A stretch of DNA of 14,405 nucleotides from an uncultured Clostridia bacterium (GTDB lineage Bacteria > Bacillota > Clostridia > Oscillospirales > Acutalibacteraceae). Below the pieces are notes generated by a model. The model saw nothing but the letters and a program-made list of their open reading frames with translations, did no database searches and was not told the DNA's origin. Where the stretch lies: the NCBI GenBank assembly GCA_946186535.1, contig CAMHNT010000020.1:1-14405 (forward strand). Direction: 5' to 3'. The position numbers and the translations under genes were made by a program. Positions 5,880 to 13,877 of the stretch are shown here, in pieces. Within the stretch, counting starts at the first letter, position 1; every line of letters begins with the position of its first letter.

Positions 5880-7973
5880 ATGTCAAATGTACCTGAGTTA
5901 TTCGGTAGCCTTGTTTTTGATGAAAAAACTATGAAGGAAAGACTTCCAAAACAAACATACAAAGCTCTTAAGAAGACAATTAAGGACGGTCAGCCGCTTG
6001 ATATCAACGTTGCGAATATCGTAGCCAACGCTATGAAGGATTGGGCAGTTGAGAACGGCTGTACTCATTATACACACTGGTTCCAGCCTATGACAGGCGT
6101 TACCGCAGAGAAGCATGACAGCTTTATCAACCCTAACGATGACGGTACGGTTATCATGGAGTTCAGCGGCAAGGAACTCATCAAGGGTGAGCCTGACGCA
6201 TCAAGCTTCCCGTCCGGCGGTATCCGTGCAACATTTGAGGCTCGCGGATATACAACATGGGATCCGACATCTTATGCGTTCATTAAAGACGGTTCACTCT
6301 GTATCCCGACAGCTTTCTGTTCATACACAGGCGATGTTCTCGACAAGAAAACTCCGCTTCTCCGTTCAATGGAAGCTATCAGCAACGAGGCTGTAAGAGT
6401 TCTCAGACTCTTCGGTGACGAGGAAACAACGAGAGTTATCACAACGGTTGGTCCGGAGCAGGAATACTTCCTTATCGACAAGGCAATGTTTGACTCCAGA
6501 AAAGACCTTACATACACAGGCAGAACACTTTTCGGCGCACGTGCGCCAAAGGGTCAGGAGCTTGAGGATCATTACTTCGGTAAGATCAAGGATAAGGTTT
6601 CCGCTTACATGAAGGATCTCGACGAGGAGCTCTGGAAGCTCGGTATCTATGCTAAGACAAAGCACAACGAGGTTGCTCCTGCACAGCACGAGCTTGCTCC
6701 TATCTTTACGACAACAAACCTTGCAACAGACCACAACCAGCTCACAATGGAAATGATGAAGAGAATCGCTAACCGTCACGGTATGGAGTGTCTCCTTCAT
6801 GAGAAGCCGTTCGCAGGCGTAAACGGAAGCGGTAAGCACAACAACTGGTCGATCAGCACAAACACAGGAAAGAACCTTCTCAATCCTGGTAAGGATCCGT
6901 TCAACGATCATCAGTTCCTTCTTTTCCTCGTTGCAGTAATCAAGGCTGTTGACGAGTATCAGGATCTTCTCAGAATTTCCGCAGCTTCCGCAGGCAACGA
7001 CCACAGACTCGGCGCTAACGAGGCACCTCCGGCAATCGTTTCAATGTTCCTTGGTACAGACCTTGAGGGCGTTCTCGAAGCATTCGTTACAGGTAAGGAT
7101 TACAATTCAAATTCCGACGAGAAGCTCGAGACAGGCGTTGAAGTTCTCGCAGACTTCAAGAAGGATACAACAGACCGTAACCGTACTTCGCCTTTCGCTT
7201 TCACAGGCAACAAGTTCGAGTTCCGTATGCTCGGTTCAAGCGAGAACATCTCCTGCCCGAACATCATGCTTAACACAATGGTTGCAGAGGAACTTTCACA
7301 GTTTGCTGATGAGCTTGAAAAGGCTGAAGATTTCGATGCAGCAGTTGTTGAGCTTATCAAGAGAACATACACAGAGCACAAGAGAATTGTATTCAACGGC
7401 AACAACTATGCTCCGGAGTGGATCACAGAGGCTGAGAGCAGAGGTCTTCTTAACCTCCGCACAACACCTGCCGCTGTTGCTCATTACATTGACGAGAAGA
7501 ACGAAACTCTCTTCAAGAAGCACAAGATCTTCACGACAGCCGAGCTTCACGCTCGTTATGAGATTCTTCTTGAGAACTACTCAAAGATCATCAACATTGA
7601 GGCTCTTACAATGATCGATATGGCTAAGAAGGATATTATTCCTGCTGTTTCGAAGTTTGTTAAGGAGCTTGTTGACACAGCAAGCGCTAAGAAGGCTCTC
7701 TCCGCCGATATCACGGCTGAGCTTGAGGTTGACCTCGCTACAAAGCTTTCAAAGCTTCAGCTCTGCTTCTCAAAGAGAATTGATAAGCTCGATTCTCTCC
7801 TCATCAAGACATGCGATATCAATGATATCAAGGAGCTTGCTAACTACTATGCCGATGAGATTTTCCCTGCAATGCAGGAGGCAAGAGTAGTTGCTGATGA
7901 GATGGAAATGTCCATGGACGCAAAGGCTTGGCCTTATGCTTCCTACGGTCAGATCCTCTACAGCGTTAAGTAA
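5880..7973 (+). CDS. glnN: glutamine synthetase type III
   Basis: Makes glutamine from glutamate, ammonia and ATP in the cytoplasm; 697 residues, the usual length for the large type III (GSIII) family and far longer than GSI. Catalytic motifs appear in order: GPEQEYFLID (191-200), KHNEVAPAQHELAPI (261-275), EKPFAGVNGSGKHNNWS (308-324, ammonia/glutamate and ATP region), NDHRLGANEAPPA (373-385) and DRNRTSPFAFTGNKFEFR (432-449). The C-terminal part is the helical extension of GSIII. The start at 5880 follows GGAGGA (5865-5870) by 9 bases; the frame is open further upstream but that runs through the attenuator. The gene is monocistronic, with its own promoter and terminator. The leader hairpins suggest control by transcription termination, probably responding to nitrogen supply. 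No missing catalytic residue was seen. Confidence 0.97.
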   Translation: MSNVPELFGSLVFDEKTMKERLPKQTYKALKKTIKDGQPLDINVANIVANAMKDWAVENGCTHYTHWFQPMTGVTAEKHDSFINPNDDGTVIMEFSGKELIKGEPDASSFPSGGIRATFEARGYTTWDPTSYAFIKDGSLCIPTAFCSYTGDVLDKKTPLLRSMEAISNEAVRVLRLFGDEETTRVITTVGPEQEYFLIDKAMFDSRKDLTYTGRTLFGARAPKGQELEDHYFGKIKDKVSAYMKDLDEELWKLGIYAKTKHNEVAPAQHELAPIFTTTNLATDHNQLTMEMMKRIANRHGMECLLHEKPFAGVNGSGKHNNWSISTNTGKNLLNPGKDPFNDHQFLLFLVAVIKAVDEYQDLLRISAASAGNDHRLGANEAPPAIVSMFLGTDLEGVLEAFVTGKDYNSNSDEKLETGVEVLADFKKDTTDRNRTSPFAFTGNKFEFRMLGSSENISCPNIMLNTMVAEELSQFADELEKAEDFDAAVVELIKRTYTEHKRIVFNGNNYAPEWITEAESRGLLNLRTTPAAVAHYIDEKNETLFKKHKIFTTAELHARYEILLENYSKIINIEALTMIDMAKKDIIPAVSKFVKELVDTASAKKALSADITAELEVDLATKLSKLQLCFSKRIDKLDSLLIKTCDINDIKELANYYADEIFPAMQEARVVADEMEMSMDAKAWPYASYGQILYSVK

Positions 7974-8022
7974 TTTTGTCATTGCAATTATTTTTCATAT
8001 AGTACACTGAATAAACCCTAAG

Positions 8023-8069
8023 AATCAGCGGTAAGATGTTTGTTGAACATTTTACCGCTGCTGATTTTT
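8023..8069 (+). terminator. Rho-independent terminator of glnN
   Basis: The AATCAGC and GGTAAGATGTT blocks (from 8023) pair with AACATTTTACC and GCTGATT (ending near 8065), with a three-base bulge, followed by TTTTT. It begins about 50 bases after the stop. Confidence 0.85.
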
Positions 8070-8073
8070 GTGC

Positions 8074-8102
8074 TGGACATTTTTTTAAAATGGGTGTATA
8101 CT
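8074..8102 (+). promoter_or_regulatory. promoter of the ymdB-like gene
   Basis: TGGACA (8074-8079), a 17-base spacer, then TATACT (8097-8102). It starts just after the glnN terminator and gives a leader of about 48 bases, so the gene is transcribed separately from glnN. Confidence 0.7.
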
Positions 8103-8156
8103 ATTATGGTATTGTGCATTTATGTCAATGATTAAATTCTGAATCGGGGTAAAAAA

Positions 8157-8927
8157 ATGAGGGTTGTCTGTATTGGTGATGTAGTGGGATCGGTAGGCTG
8201 CAAGTATCTTATGAAGGTTCTTCCGGCATTTAAGAGAGAGAACAATATCGATTTTGTGATAGCAAACGGTGAGAATTCTTCGGACGGAAACGGAATTACT
8301 CCGGCTTCGGCGAAGCAGATTTTCGACGGCGGAGTCGATGTTATAACATCGGGAAATCATGCTTTCAGACGGAAGGAAAGCTATGAGTATTACGATGAAT
8401 GTCATGAGCTGATACGTCCTGCAAACTATCCAGAAGGAACAACTCCCGGAAGAGGCTATACGGTTATCGATATGCTTAAATACAGAGTATGCGTTATTAA
8501 CCTTATGGGTACGATGTATCTTGAACCTCTCGATTGTCCGTTTAAGAAGATTGACGGAATACTCGCCGAAACAGAGCAGTACAAGATCAGGATCGTTGAT
8601 TTTCATGCAGAAGCCACAGCAGAAAAAAGAGCGCTCGGATTTTATTTGAACGGAAAAGTTTCCGCTGTTTTCGGAACTCATACCCACGTTCAGACGGCAG
8701 ACGAAACCGTTCTTGATAACGGCACCGGATATATAACCGATGTCGGAATGACCGGCACGATAGAGTCTGTTCTCGGAGTTAAAAAGGAACTTGCCATAGC
8801 AAAATTTAAGGATAAAATGCCTGTCAGATTTGATTTGGCCGACGGAAAATGCCGGATGGACTGCATTGTTTTTGATATAAATGAAAAAACAGGAAAGTGT
8901 GTTTCAGCAGAACGTTTTTCAGTCTGA
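8157..8927 (+). CDS. ymdB: YmdB-family metallophosphoesterase
   Basis: A 256-residue cytoplasmic metallophosphoesterase of the YmdB/TIGR00282 family; Bacillus YmdB hydrolyses 2',3'-cyclic nucleotides. The metal ligands expected for this family are all in place: D8 (CIGDVVGS), E39 and N40 (NGENSSDG), N67 and H68 (TSGNHAF), H149 (VDFHAE), H174 and H176 (FGTHTHVQTAD). The length and the spacing of the ligands fit the family closely. The residues after GNH read AFRRKE, where relatives usually have a TrpAsp-type pair, a small departure. The start at 8157 has only a weak GGGG site 7 bases upstream. In many Firmicutes ymdB follows rny, but here it stands alone. It has no terminator of its own before MITE B, and transcription probably ends at 9164-9205. 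Confidence 0.92.
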   Translation: MRVVCIGDVVGSVGCKYLMKVLPAFKRENNIDFVIANGENSSDGNGITPASAKQIFDGGVDVITSGNHAFRRKESYEYYDECHELIRPANYPEGTTPGRGYTVIDMLKYRVCVINLMGTMYLEPLDCPFKKIDGILAETEQYKIRIVDFHAEATAEKRALGFYLNGKVSAVFGTHTHVQTADETVLDNGTGYITDVGMTGTIESVLGVKKELAIAKFKDKMPVRFDLADGKCRMDCIVFDINEKTGKCVSAERFSV

Positions 8928-8954
8928 TATAAAAATAATCTTACAGTAACCTAA

Positions 8955-9126
8955 GGAACCACTGATTAAATCACGTCCTACGGACTGAGTACCCAACTTG
9001 CTTGCATCTTTTCGTCAAATTGAACTCAAAATCCTTGAAATACGTCAGTATTCCTGTGGATTTTTCGTCCAATTTGCCTGAAAATCTGACGGCGCAATTT
9101 GGGCACTCGATTTAATCAGTGCTTCC
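8955..9126 (+). mobile_element. MITE B, 172 bp, with 4-bp CTAA target duplication
   Basis: Terminal inverted repeats are GGAACCACTGATTAAATC (8955-8972) and GATTTAATCAGTGCTTCC (9109-9126), 17 of 18 complementary. CTAA directly flanks both ends (8951-8954 and 9127-9130). The core is related to MITE C at identical offsets: a 20-base block at 9033-9052 equals 13731-13750 (offset 78 in both), and AAAATCTGACGGCGCA at 9081-9096 equals 13779-13794 (offset 126 in both). The terminal repeats of B and C are different sequences. It has no coding capacity and sits between the ymdB stop and the terminator shared with the dockerin gene. Confidence 0.88.
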
Positions 9127-9163
9127 CTAAAGAACAAGAATAAAGTCTTTTTAAGTAATAAAC

Positions 9164-9205
9164 AAAAACCGAAGGAACTGAATTTTTATGGTTCCTTCGG
9201 TTTTT
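9164..9205. terminator. bidirectional terminator between ymdB and the dockerin gene
   Basis: AAAAACCGAAGGAAC (9164-9178) and GTTCCTTCGGTTTTT (9191-9205) form a perfect 15-bp stem with A-run and T-run edges, so it can work on both strands. It serves the convergent genes ending at 8927 (plus) and 9228 (minus). Confidence 0.92.
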
Positions 9206-9227
9206 ATTATAATATTGTATTGGGCTT

Positions 9228-10367
9228 TTAATCGGAAAGAGATTTTCCGATAATTGAATCTTTTTCCAAACCGATCATATATCTCAAAATCATGACGGCG
9301 TCAGACGTATCTATATTTCCGTTATTGTTTACATCGGCGAGAATTTTTTTCGTATCCGAAGGTTCGTCTATTTTAGCGTTGAATCGAAGTATTACTACTG
9401 CGTCCAAAGAGTTAATGGCACCGTCGTTATTTATATCACCGTATTTTAAAGACGGGTCGTACTTTCCGCAGTTTTTACATTTTCCGTCTTCATATTCGTG
9501 AGGCGTCATGGGAATTTCCGTTTGAGGAACGAGAATTTCACCGCAGACAGAACAGCGGGAACCCTCAGTAAATCCTGTTTGAGTACATGTGGCAGGTACG
9601 GCAGGAATAACAACGGGTGTATGAGTATGTGTATCGGTATTATTATCTGTGTTGTTGTCTGTATCAGTGCTTATGTCTGTATCGGTATTTCCGGAGGTGT
9701 CTGTATCGGTTTCGCTTGATGTGTCAGTATCGCTTGACGTATCGGTTTCACTTGATGAATCTGTGTCGATTGTCGTATCGGTGTGGATTGATGTGTCCGT
9801 GTCGGACGCACTGTCAGTATCTTTATTTTCTTCCGTTTTTTCTATTTTATAACCGATTTCACTGTAGTTAAGCTCACGAAGATTTGTATCGTAATACTCG
9901 AGAGGAGTAAAAGTGATATATGTGCTGGTTGGAGAGATATCTTTTCTGATACTGAAATTAAAAGCGATCACTTCTGTCTCATTAGTCAGGAAAGTTCCGC
10001 TCGGTCCGAAGAGAATGGAATAGTATAAAAATCCTCTGCTGATTCGGTTAACGAAAGCACCGGTATAGATATATTCATAGTCGACAAAATCGATATAAGA
10101 GGTGTTGAACGCCAAATCGCTCAATAAGCCTGCAACCTGATCACTGCTGCTTACTGTGATGTAAAGCGTTATTTTATCTCCTTGTTTTGCTTCAAAATTT
10201 ACGGAGACAGGTGTGGCTTTTGAGTTTTCGATATGGATTGTTTTTCCGCCGGACATAACAGTGGATTGAATATCCAGATTATTTACTGCGTTTTTTTCGG
10301 CTGCCGCAGAGAATGTGAAAGGCGAAATCACAGCAATACACAAAAGTAAAGAAAGCAATTTTTTCAT
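9228..10367 (-). CDS. secreted dockerin protein with cohesin-like N-terminal region
   Basis: A 379-residue exported protein. Residues 1-23 are a Sec signal peptide ending SAAA. Residues 50-175 resemble a cohesin-type beta domain (QGDKITLYITVSSSDQVAG, then TEVIAFNFSI). Residues 180-248 are a Thr/Ser/Asp-rich linker of TDTS units. Residues 255-301 form a Cys-rich ribbon with C261, CSVC (272-275) and CKNC (297-300), seen in surface proteins of gut Clostridia. Residues 309-368 are a type I dockerin with two calcium loops: D311/N313/D315/N319/D322 and D345/N347/N349/D353/D356. Positions 10-11 of the loops are Ser-Leu and Thr-Ser. GGAGG lies 7 bases before the start. Upstream DNA has TATAAT-like boxes but no clear -35. 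It probably attaches to a cohesin-bearing surface complex; the N-terminal binding partner is unknown. Confidence 0.88.
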   Translation of the reverse strand: MKKLLSLLLCIAVISPFTFSAAAEKNAVNNLDIQSTVMSGGKTIHIENSKATPVSVNFEAKQGDKITLYITVSSSDQVAGLLSDLAFNTSYIDFVDYEYIYTGAFVNRISRGFLYYSILFGPSGTFLTNETEVIAFNFSIRKDISPTSTYITFTPLEYYDTNLRELNYSEIGYKIEKTEENKDTDSASDTDTSIHTDTTIDTDSSSETDTSSDTDTSSETDTDTSGNTDTDISTDTDNNTDNNTDTHTHTPVVIPAVPATCTQTGFTEGSRCSVCGEILVPQTEIPMTPHEYEDGKCKNCGKYDPSLKYGDINNDGAINSLDAVVILRFNAKIDEPSDTKKILADVNNNGNIDTSDAVMILRYMIGLEKDSIIGKSLSD

Positions 10368-10476
10368 AATATTACCTCCGGTAATTAAAGATATTATAAT
10401 TATAATACGTTTTAAATAAAATTTCTACTGTTTTCAGAAAATATATAACATTTTTTCTAAAATTAATGATAAAAAG

Positions 10477-10520
10477 AAAACAGGTACCGAATTTCAGATT
10501 GAGTCCGATACCTGTTTTTT
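10477..10520. terminator. bidirectional terminator between alaS and the dockerin gene
   Basis: AAAACAGGTA (10477-10486) pairs with TACCTGTTTT (10509-10518), and CG/CG extends the stem after one mismatch. T-runs flank both sides. On the minus strand it reads as a terminator for alaS, more than 200 bases after its stop, with the hairpin repeat lying in between. Confidence 0.75.
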
Positions 10521-10550
10521 ATACACTATCAACACTTAAGGATAGCGAAG

Positions 10551-10699
10551 CTTGTTAAAGTTTTTGCCCAGCTTTTTTCAAAAAGCTGGCGGTTTCCAAA
10601 GGCAGCACCTTTGGCGGGGTTTTAAGGGCGGAGCCCTTAACGGTATATTGCTCATTCAAAATTCCGCATTGCTGAATTTTGCTTAAGTTGTGGACAGTG
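10551..10699. repeat. intergenic four-hairpin repeat, fuller copy
   Basis: Four successive hairpins are visible. CCAGCTTTT (10568-10576) pairs with AAAAGCTGG (10581-10589). CCAAAGG (10596-10602) pairs with CCTTTGG (10608-10614). TTAAGGGC (10622-10629) pairs with GCCCTTAA (10633-10640). CAAAATTC (10657-10664) pairs with GAATTTTG (10674-10681). The right part, 10644-10699, recurs at 1-55. It has no coding potential and lies 33 bases downstream of the alaS stop. The left boundary is approximate. It resembles REP-like dispersed elements; whether it moves or acts as an RNA structure cannot be told from this window. Confidence 0.72.
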
Positions 10700-10732
10700 T
10701 TTTTTTATATAGTAATGCAGCTGAAATGCGGT

Positions 10733-13366
10733 TTATTTCAACATATCGGCTACAATGCCGTAAGACTGAGCAACTGCGTCTCCAATTTTTGAAATATCCT
10801 TTGCGCCTGCCATAGCCATTTCAGGTTTACCGCCGCCGTTTCCTCCGGTAAGCTGTGCGACAGCCTTTGCAACAGCACCGGCTTTAACGCCGTTCTTTAC
10901 GGCTTCCTTCGTACAGGAAACTGCAAATGTTCCCTTGCCGTCGTTTTTGCCTGCAAGAACAACAACGCTGTTGTTGTATCTGTCGGTTACTTTGTCACAG
11001 ATGTTTCTGAGCATGTCTGCCGAAACGCCTTCGAGGATACCTGTGAATATGCTTACTCCGTTTTCAACCTTTTCCGAGCCGATAATTTCGGATACCATGC
11101 CGAGTGCGAGCTTGCCGTTAAGCTCATCGATTTTTCTGTCTTTTTCCTTCAGAGTTTCCGTAACCTTTTCACAGCCCTGAACAAGCTCCCATGGGTTTGC
11201 GATTTTGAGTTTGTCGGCAGCTTCAAAAATTATTCCGACGGAATTTGAAAGGTAGGAGAGAACTCCGTGACCCGTAACGGCTTCGATTCTTCTTACGCCT
11301 GCAGCGGCAGAAGCTTCCGAGCGAATGTGGAACAAGCCGAGCTTCGATGTGTTGTTGACGTGTGTGCCGCCGCAGAATTCGATTGAGAAATCGCTCGCCT
11401 TGACAACTCGTACAATATCACCGTACTTTTCTCCGAAGAGAGCCATAGCGCCGAGCTTTCTTGCTTCTTCAATAGGCATTTCGGTGCTTGAAACTTCGAT
11501 TGCCTCGAAGATTTTTGCGTTTACGAGATTCTCAACCTTTTTGATTTCGTCTGCTGTCATAGCGGAGAAATGTGTGAAGTCAAAACGGAACTTGTCGTCG
11601 GTAACGAGCTGACCTGCCTGCTGAACGTGGGTGCCGAGAACCTCTCTGAGCGCTGCCTGCAAAAGGTGAGCGGCTGTATGGTTTCGCATAATATCCTCAC
11701 GTCTTGAAGCGTTGATCTCAGCCTTTACGTCAGCGCCTACGCTTGCCATGCCCTTTGTGATCTTTGCCGAGTGGAAATAGATTCCGTTGTTATCCTTGGT
11801 TGTGTTCAGGATCTCTGCCGTGAAGTCGCCGCAGAAAATCAGACCTGTGTCGCCTACCTGTCCGCCGCTCTCTGCATAGAAAGATGTTTTGTCAAGAATG
11901 ATAACTGCCTCGTCGCCCTCATAAACCGCATCGGTTCTCTCACCGTCCTTAACGAGCGCAAGAAGCTTTGCGTCGTTTGAGAACTCTGTATAGCCTACAA
12001 ATTCAGTCTTTGCGATATCGGAAAGGTCTGTCGAATCGCTTATCCATGCGTCTGCACCTGCGTTCTTGCGTGCATTTCTCGCTCTCTTCTTCTGTTCGGT
12101 CAGAAGTTCTCTGAACTTCTCTTCGTCAACGGTAAAGCCGCTGTCTGCAGCGATCTCTTTTGTGAGATCGATAGGGAAGCCGTAGGTGTCGCTGAGCTTG
12201 AATGCGTCCTCGCCGCCGATAACCTTTGCGTCTGCATTGTCCATAATATTTTTAAGAAGAGACATGCCCTGTTCAACGTTCTTGTTGAAGTTTTCTTCCT
12301 CAACCTTGATGAGCTTTGTGATGAAATCCTCTTTTTCACGAAGTTCGGGATAAGCGCCCTCGTTTTCTTTTATAACAGTGGAACATACCTTGTAGAGGAA
12401 AGGCTCTTTAACTCCGAGCATACGTCCGTGACGTGCGGCTCTTCTGAGAAGTCTGCGGAGAACGTATCCCTTTCCTTCGTTTGACGGCATAACACCGTCG
12501 CTGATCATAAAGGTCGTTGAACGGATATGGTCTGTGATTACACGAAGGGATATATCGCTCTTTTCATTCTCTCCGTACTTAACGCCTGTGATTTCGCTGA
12601 TGTGCTTCATGATGTTCTGAACCGTGTCAACGAGGAAGAGGTTGTCAACTCCCTGCATTACGCACGCAAGTCTTTCGAGTCCCATACCTGTATCGATGTT
12701 CGGGTGGTCGAGCGGTGTGTATGTGCCTTTTCCGTCGCTGTCGAACTGAGTGAATACAAGATTCCAAACCTCAACGTAACGGTCACAGTCGCAGCCTACG
12801 CCGCAGGTAGGCTTTCCGCAGCCTTTTTCTTCTCCGCGGTCGAAGTAAATCTCCGAGCATGGACCGCATGGACCCGAGCCGTGCTCCCAGAAGTTGTCTT
12901 CTTTTCCGAGGCGAACCATGTGTTCGGGTTCAACACCGCGTCTTTCCGTCCAGATTTTGTAAGCCTCTTCGTCGTTTTCATAGATTGAAACGTAGAGCTT
13001 TTCCTTCGGCATTTTAAGAACTCCCGTGAAAAACTCCCATGCCCATGTCGTAGCTTCTTCTTTGAAGTAGTCGCCGAAAGAGAAGTTGCCGAGCATTTCA
13101 AAATATGTTCCGTGACGTGCGGTTATACCGACACGCTCAATGTCCGGAGTTCTGATACACTTCTGACATGTTGTAACTCTTTTTCTCGGAGGTGTGACCT
13201 CGCCGGTAAAATATTTTTTCATCGGCGCCATACCGGAATTGATGAGCAAAAGACTTGTATCGTCCTTTGGAGGCACGAGCGGAAAGCTCTTAAGACGCAA
13301 GTGACCTTTTGACTCGAAGAATGAGAGATATTTCTCTCTGAGTTCGTTTAAGCCTGTCCATTCCAT
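10733..13366 (-). CDS. alaS: alanyl-tRNA synthetase
   Basis: Charges tRNA-Ala with alanine; 877 residues, the standard bacterial AlaRS length. The class II catalytic domain covers about 1-240, with motif 2 region RHGTYFEMLGNFSFGDYF (84-101) and motif 3 GMGLERLACV (227-236). A Cys-rich insertion (C183, C188, C192, C194) sits at 183-194. The tRNA-recognition helices follow. The editing domain has HTAAH (563-567) and CGGTH (665-669), the zinc ligands used to clear mischarged Ser and Gly. The C-Ala domain includes the GGNGGGKPEMAMAG segment. ATG 13366 is chosen because GAGGAG (13382-13377) lies 10 bases upstream; a longer in-frame start at 13384 would precede this site. It is preceded by a T-box riboswitch, so it responds to uncharged tRNA-Ala. 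No defects were seen. Confidence 0.98.
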   Translation of the reverse strand: MEWTGLNELREKYLSFFESKGHLRLKSFPLVPPKDDTSLLLINSGMAPMKKYFTGEVTPPRKRVTTCQKCIRTPDIERVGITARHGTYFEMLGNFSFGDYFKEEATTWAWEFFTGVLKMPKEKLYVSIYENDEEAYKIWTERRGVEPEHMVRLGKEDNFWEHGSGPCGPCSEIYFDRGEEKGCGKPTCGVGCDCDRYVEVWNLVFTQFDSDGKGTYTPLDHPNIDTGMGLERLACVMQGVDNLFLVDTVQNIMKHISEITGVKYGENEKSDISLRVITDHIRSTTFMISDGVMPSNEGKGYVLRRLLRRAARHGRMLGVKEPFLYKVCSTVIKENEGAYPELREKEDFITKLIKVEEENFNKNVEQGMSLLKNIMDNADAKVIGGEDAFKLSDTYGFPIDLTKEIAADSGFTVDEEKFRELLTEQKKRARNARKNAGADAWISDSTDLSDIAKTEFVGYTEFSNDAKLLALVKDGERTDAVYEGDEAVIILDKTSFYAESGGQVGDTGLIFCGDFTAEILNTTKDNNGIYFHSAKITKGMASVGADVKAEINASRREDIMRNHTAAHLLQAALREVLGTHVQQAGQLVTDDKFRFDFTHFSAMTADEIKKVENLVNAKIFEAIEVSSTEMPIEEARKLGAMALFGEKYGDIVRVVKASDFSIEFCGGTHVNNTSKLGLFHIRSEASAAAGVRRIEAVTGHGVLSYLSNSVGIIFEAADKLKIANPWELVQGCEKVTETLKEKDRKIDELNGKLALGMVSEIIGSEKVENGVSIFTGILEGVSADMLRNICDKVTDRYNNSVVVLAGKNDGKGTFAVSCTKEAVKNGVKAGAVAKAVAQLTGGNGGGKPEMAMAGAKDISKIGDAVAQSYGIVADMLK

Positions 13367-13413
13367 TTTGATAATTCTCCTCATTAATAATTATTGATTA
13401 TTGGTACAAAAAC

Positions 13414-13648
13414 AAAAAAATCCCATAAAGCCGCCAAGCCTTATGGGACGATAATAATTACCGTGGTACCACCCGAATTATGCGCATTTTTATTGTATAT
13501 GCACATCACTCTGAATTTCTTTAACGCAGAAATACGCCGTGCTTTCACACAGAGACTCCAAGGTAGCTGTAACCGATTTATCCAAAGAACTCACACCGAA
13601 CGTTCTCTCTCTGAATGGCAAACACGGAAACTCGTCTTTTCACAGTCC
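13414..13648 (-). promoter_or_regulatory. T-box riboswitch of alaS
   Basis: The minus strand carries the T-box core GGGTGGTACCACGG (13474-13461). The TGGT bases match the ACCA end expected of tRNA-Ala. The intrinsic terminator follows: CCCATAAGGC (13447-13438) pairs with GCTTTATGGG (13431-13422), then seven T. In Stem I, an AGAGAG block precedes a distal helix AGAAC/GTTCT whose loop holds GGTGTGA, the conserved elbow-binding motif. Beyond it, GCT at 13567-13565 (context TTACAGCTACC) is the best candidate Ala specifier codon. Uncharged tRNA-Ala should stabilise the antiterminator and let alaS be transcribed. The T-box identity is secure; the exact specifier is inferred without a folding calculation. 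Confidence 0.95.
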
Positions 13649-13652
13649 TTAA

Positions 13653-13824
13653 GGCAACATCGCACAAAGACCGCCTGACGGCTTTGCACCAAATCTGCTT
13701 GCATATTTTCCGTCATAGTACACAAAACTCCCTTGAAATACGTCAGTATTACTGCGGTCACTTTATGCACTCTGACGAAAAATCTGACGGCGCATCTTCG
13801 GCACAATCTTTGTGCGGTATTGCC
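13653..13824 (+). mobile_element. MITE C, 172 bp, inserted between alaS promoter and T-box
   Basis: Terminal inverted repeats GGCAACATCGCACAAAGA (13653-13670) and TCTTTGTGCGGTATTGCC (13807-13824) are 16 of 18 complementary. TTAA flanks both ends (13649-13652 and 13825-13828) as a 4-bp target duplication. The length and core layout equal those of MITE B; the ends match those of MITE A. It has no gene. Removing the element and one TTAA would place the T-box leader (AAGGACTG) directly after the consensus promoter at 13836-13864, so the alaS transcript now probably begins with the whole element. Confidence 0.9.
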
Positions 13825-13835
13825 TTAACAAATTG

Positions 13836-13864
13836 ATTATATAACTCTTTTCTTAAAATGTCAA
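13836..13864 (-). promoter_or_regulatory. perfect consensus promoter for alaS
   Basis: On the minus strand: TTGACA (13864-13859), a 17-base spacer, TATAAT (13841-13836). The likely start is the G at 13829, one base before the TTAA that flanks MITE C. It faces alaS and nothing else intervenes except the element. Confidence 0.88.
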
Positions 13865-13877
13865 CAGAATTTTTATT

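Noticed and set aside
6366..7614. Long open frames in other frames of the glutamine synthetase gene (212 codons minus, 221 codons plus)
   Set aside because: Both overlap the catalytic core of glnN. Their low-complexity Ser/Thr/Arg or Leu/Val/Cys composition is typical of shadow frames.
8085..8687. 200-codon minus-strand frame over ymdB
   Set aside because: It covers the ymdB promoter and most metal-ligand motifs of that gene, and has no ribosome site or domain of its own.
9498..9871. Plus-strand frames and a repeat-array appearance opposite the dockerin gene linker
   Set aside because: The TCGGTATC/GTGTCTG-like repetition is the codon repetition of the Asp/Thr/Ser linker. It is not a CRISPR array, since there are no regular spacers, and it is not a separate gene.
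12527..12988. 153-codon plus-strand frame inside alaS
   Set aside because: Antisense to the conserved catalytic domain of AlaRS, with no independent evidence.
13394..13836. Small open frames over the T-box leader and MITE C on both strands
   Set aside because: They run through riboswitch stems and transposon ends. None has a good ribosome site, and the sequence is better explained as RNA structure and repeats.
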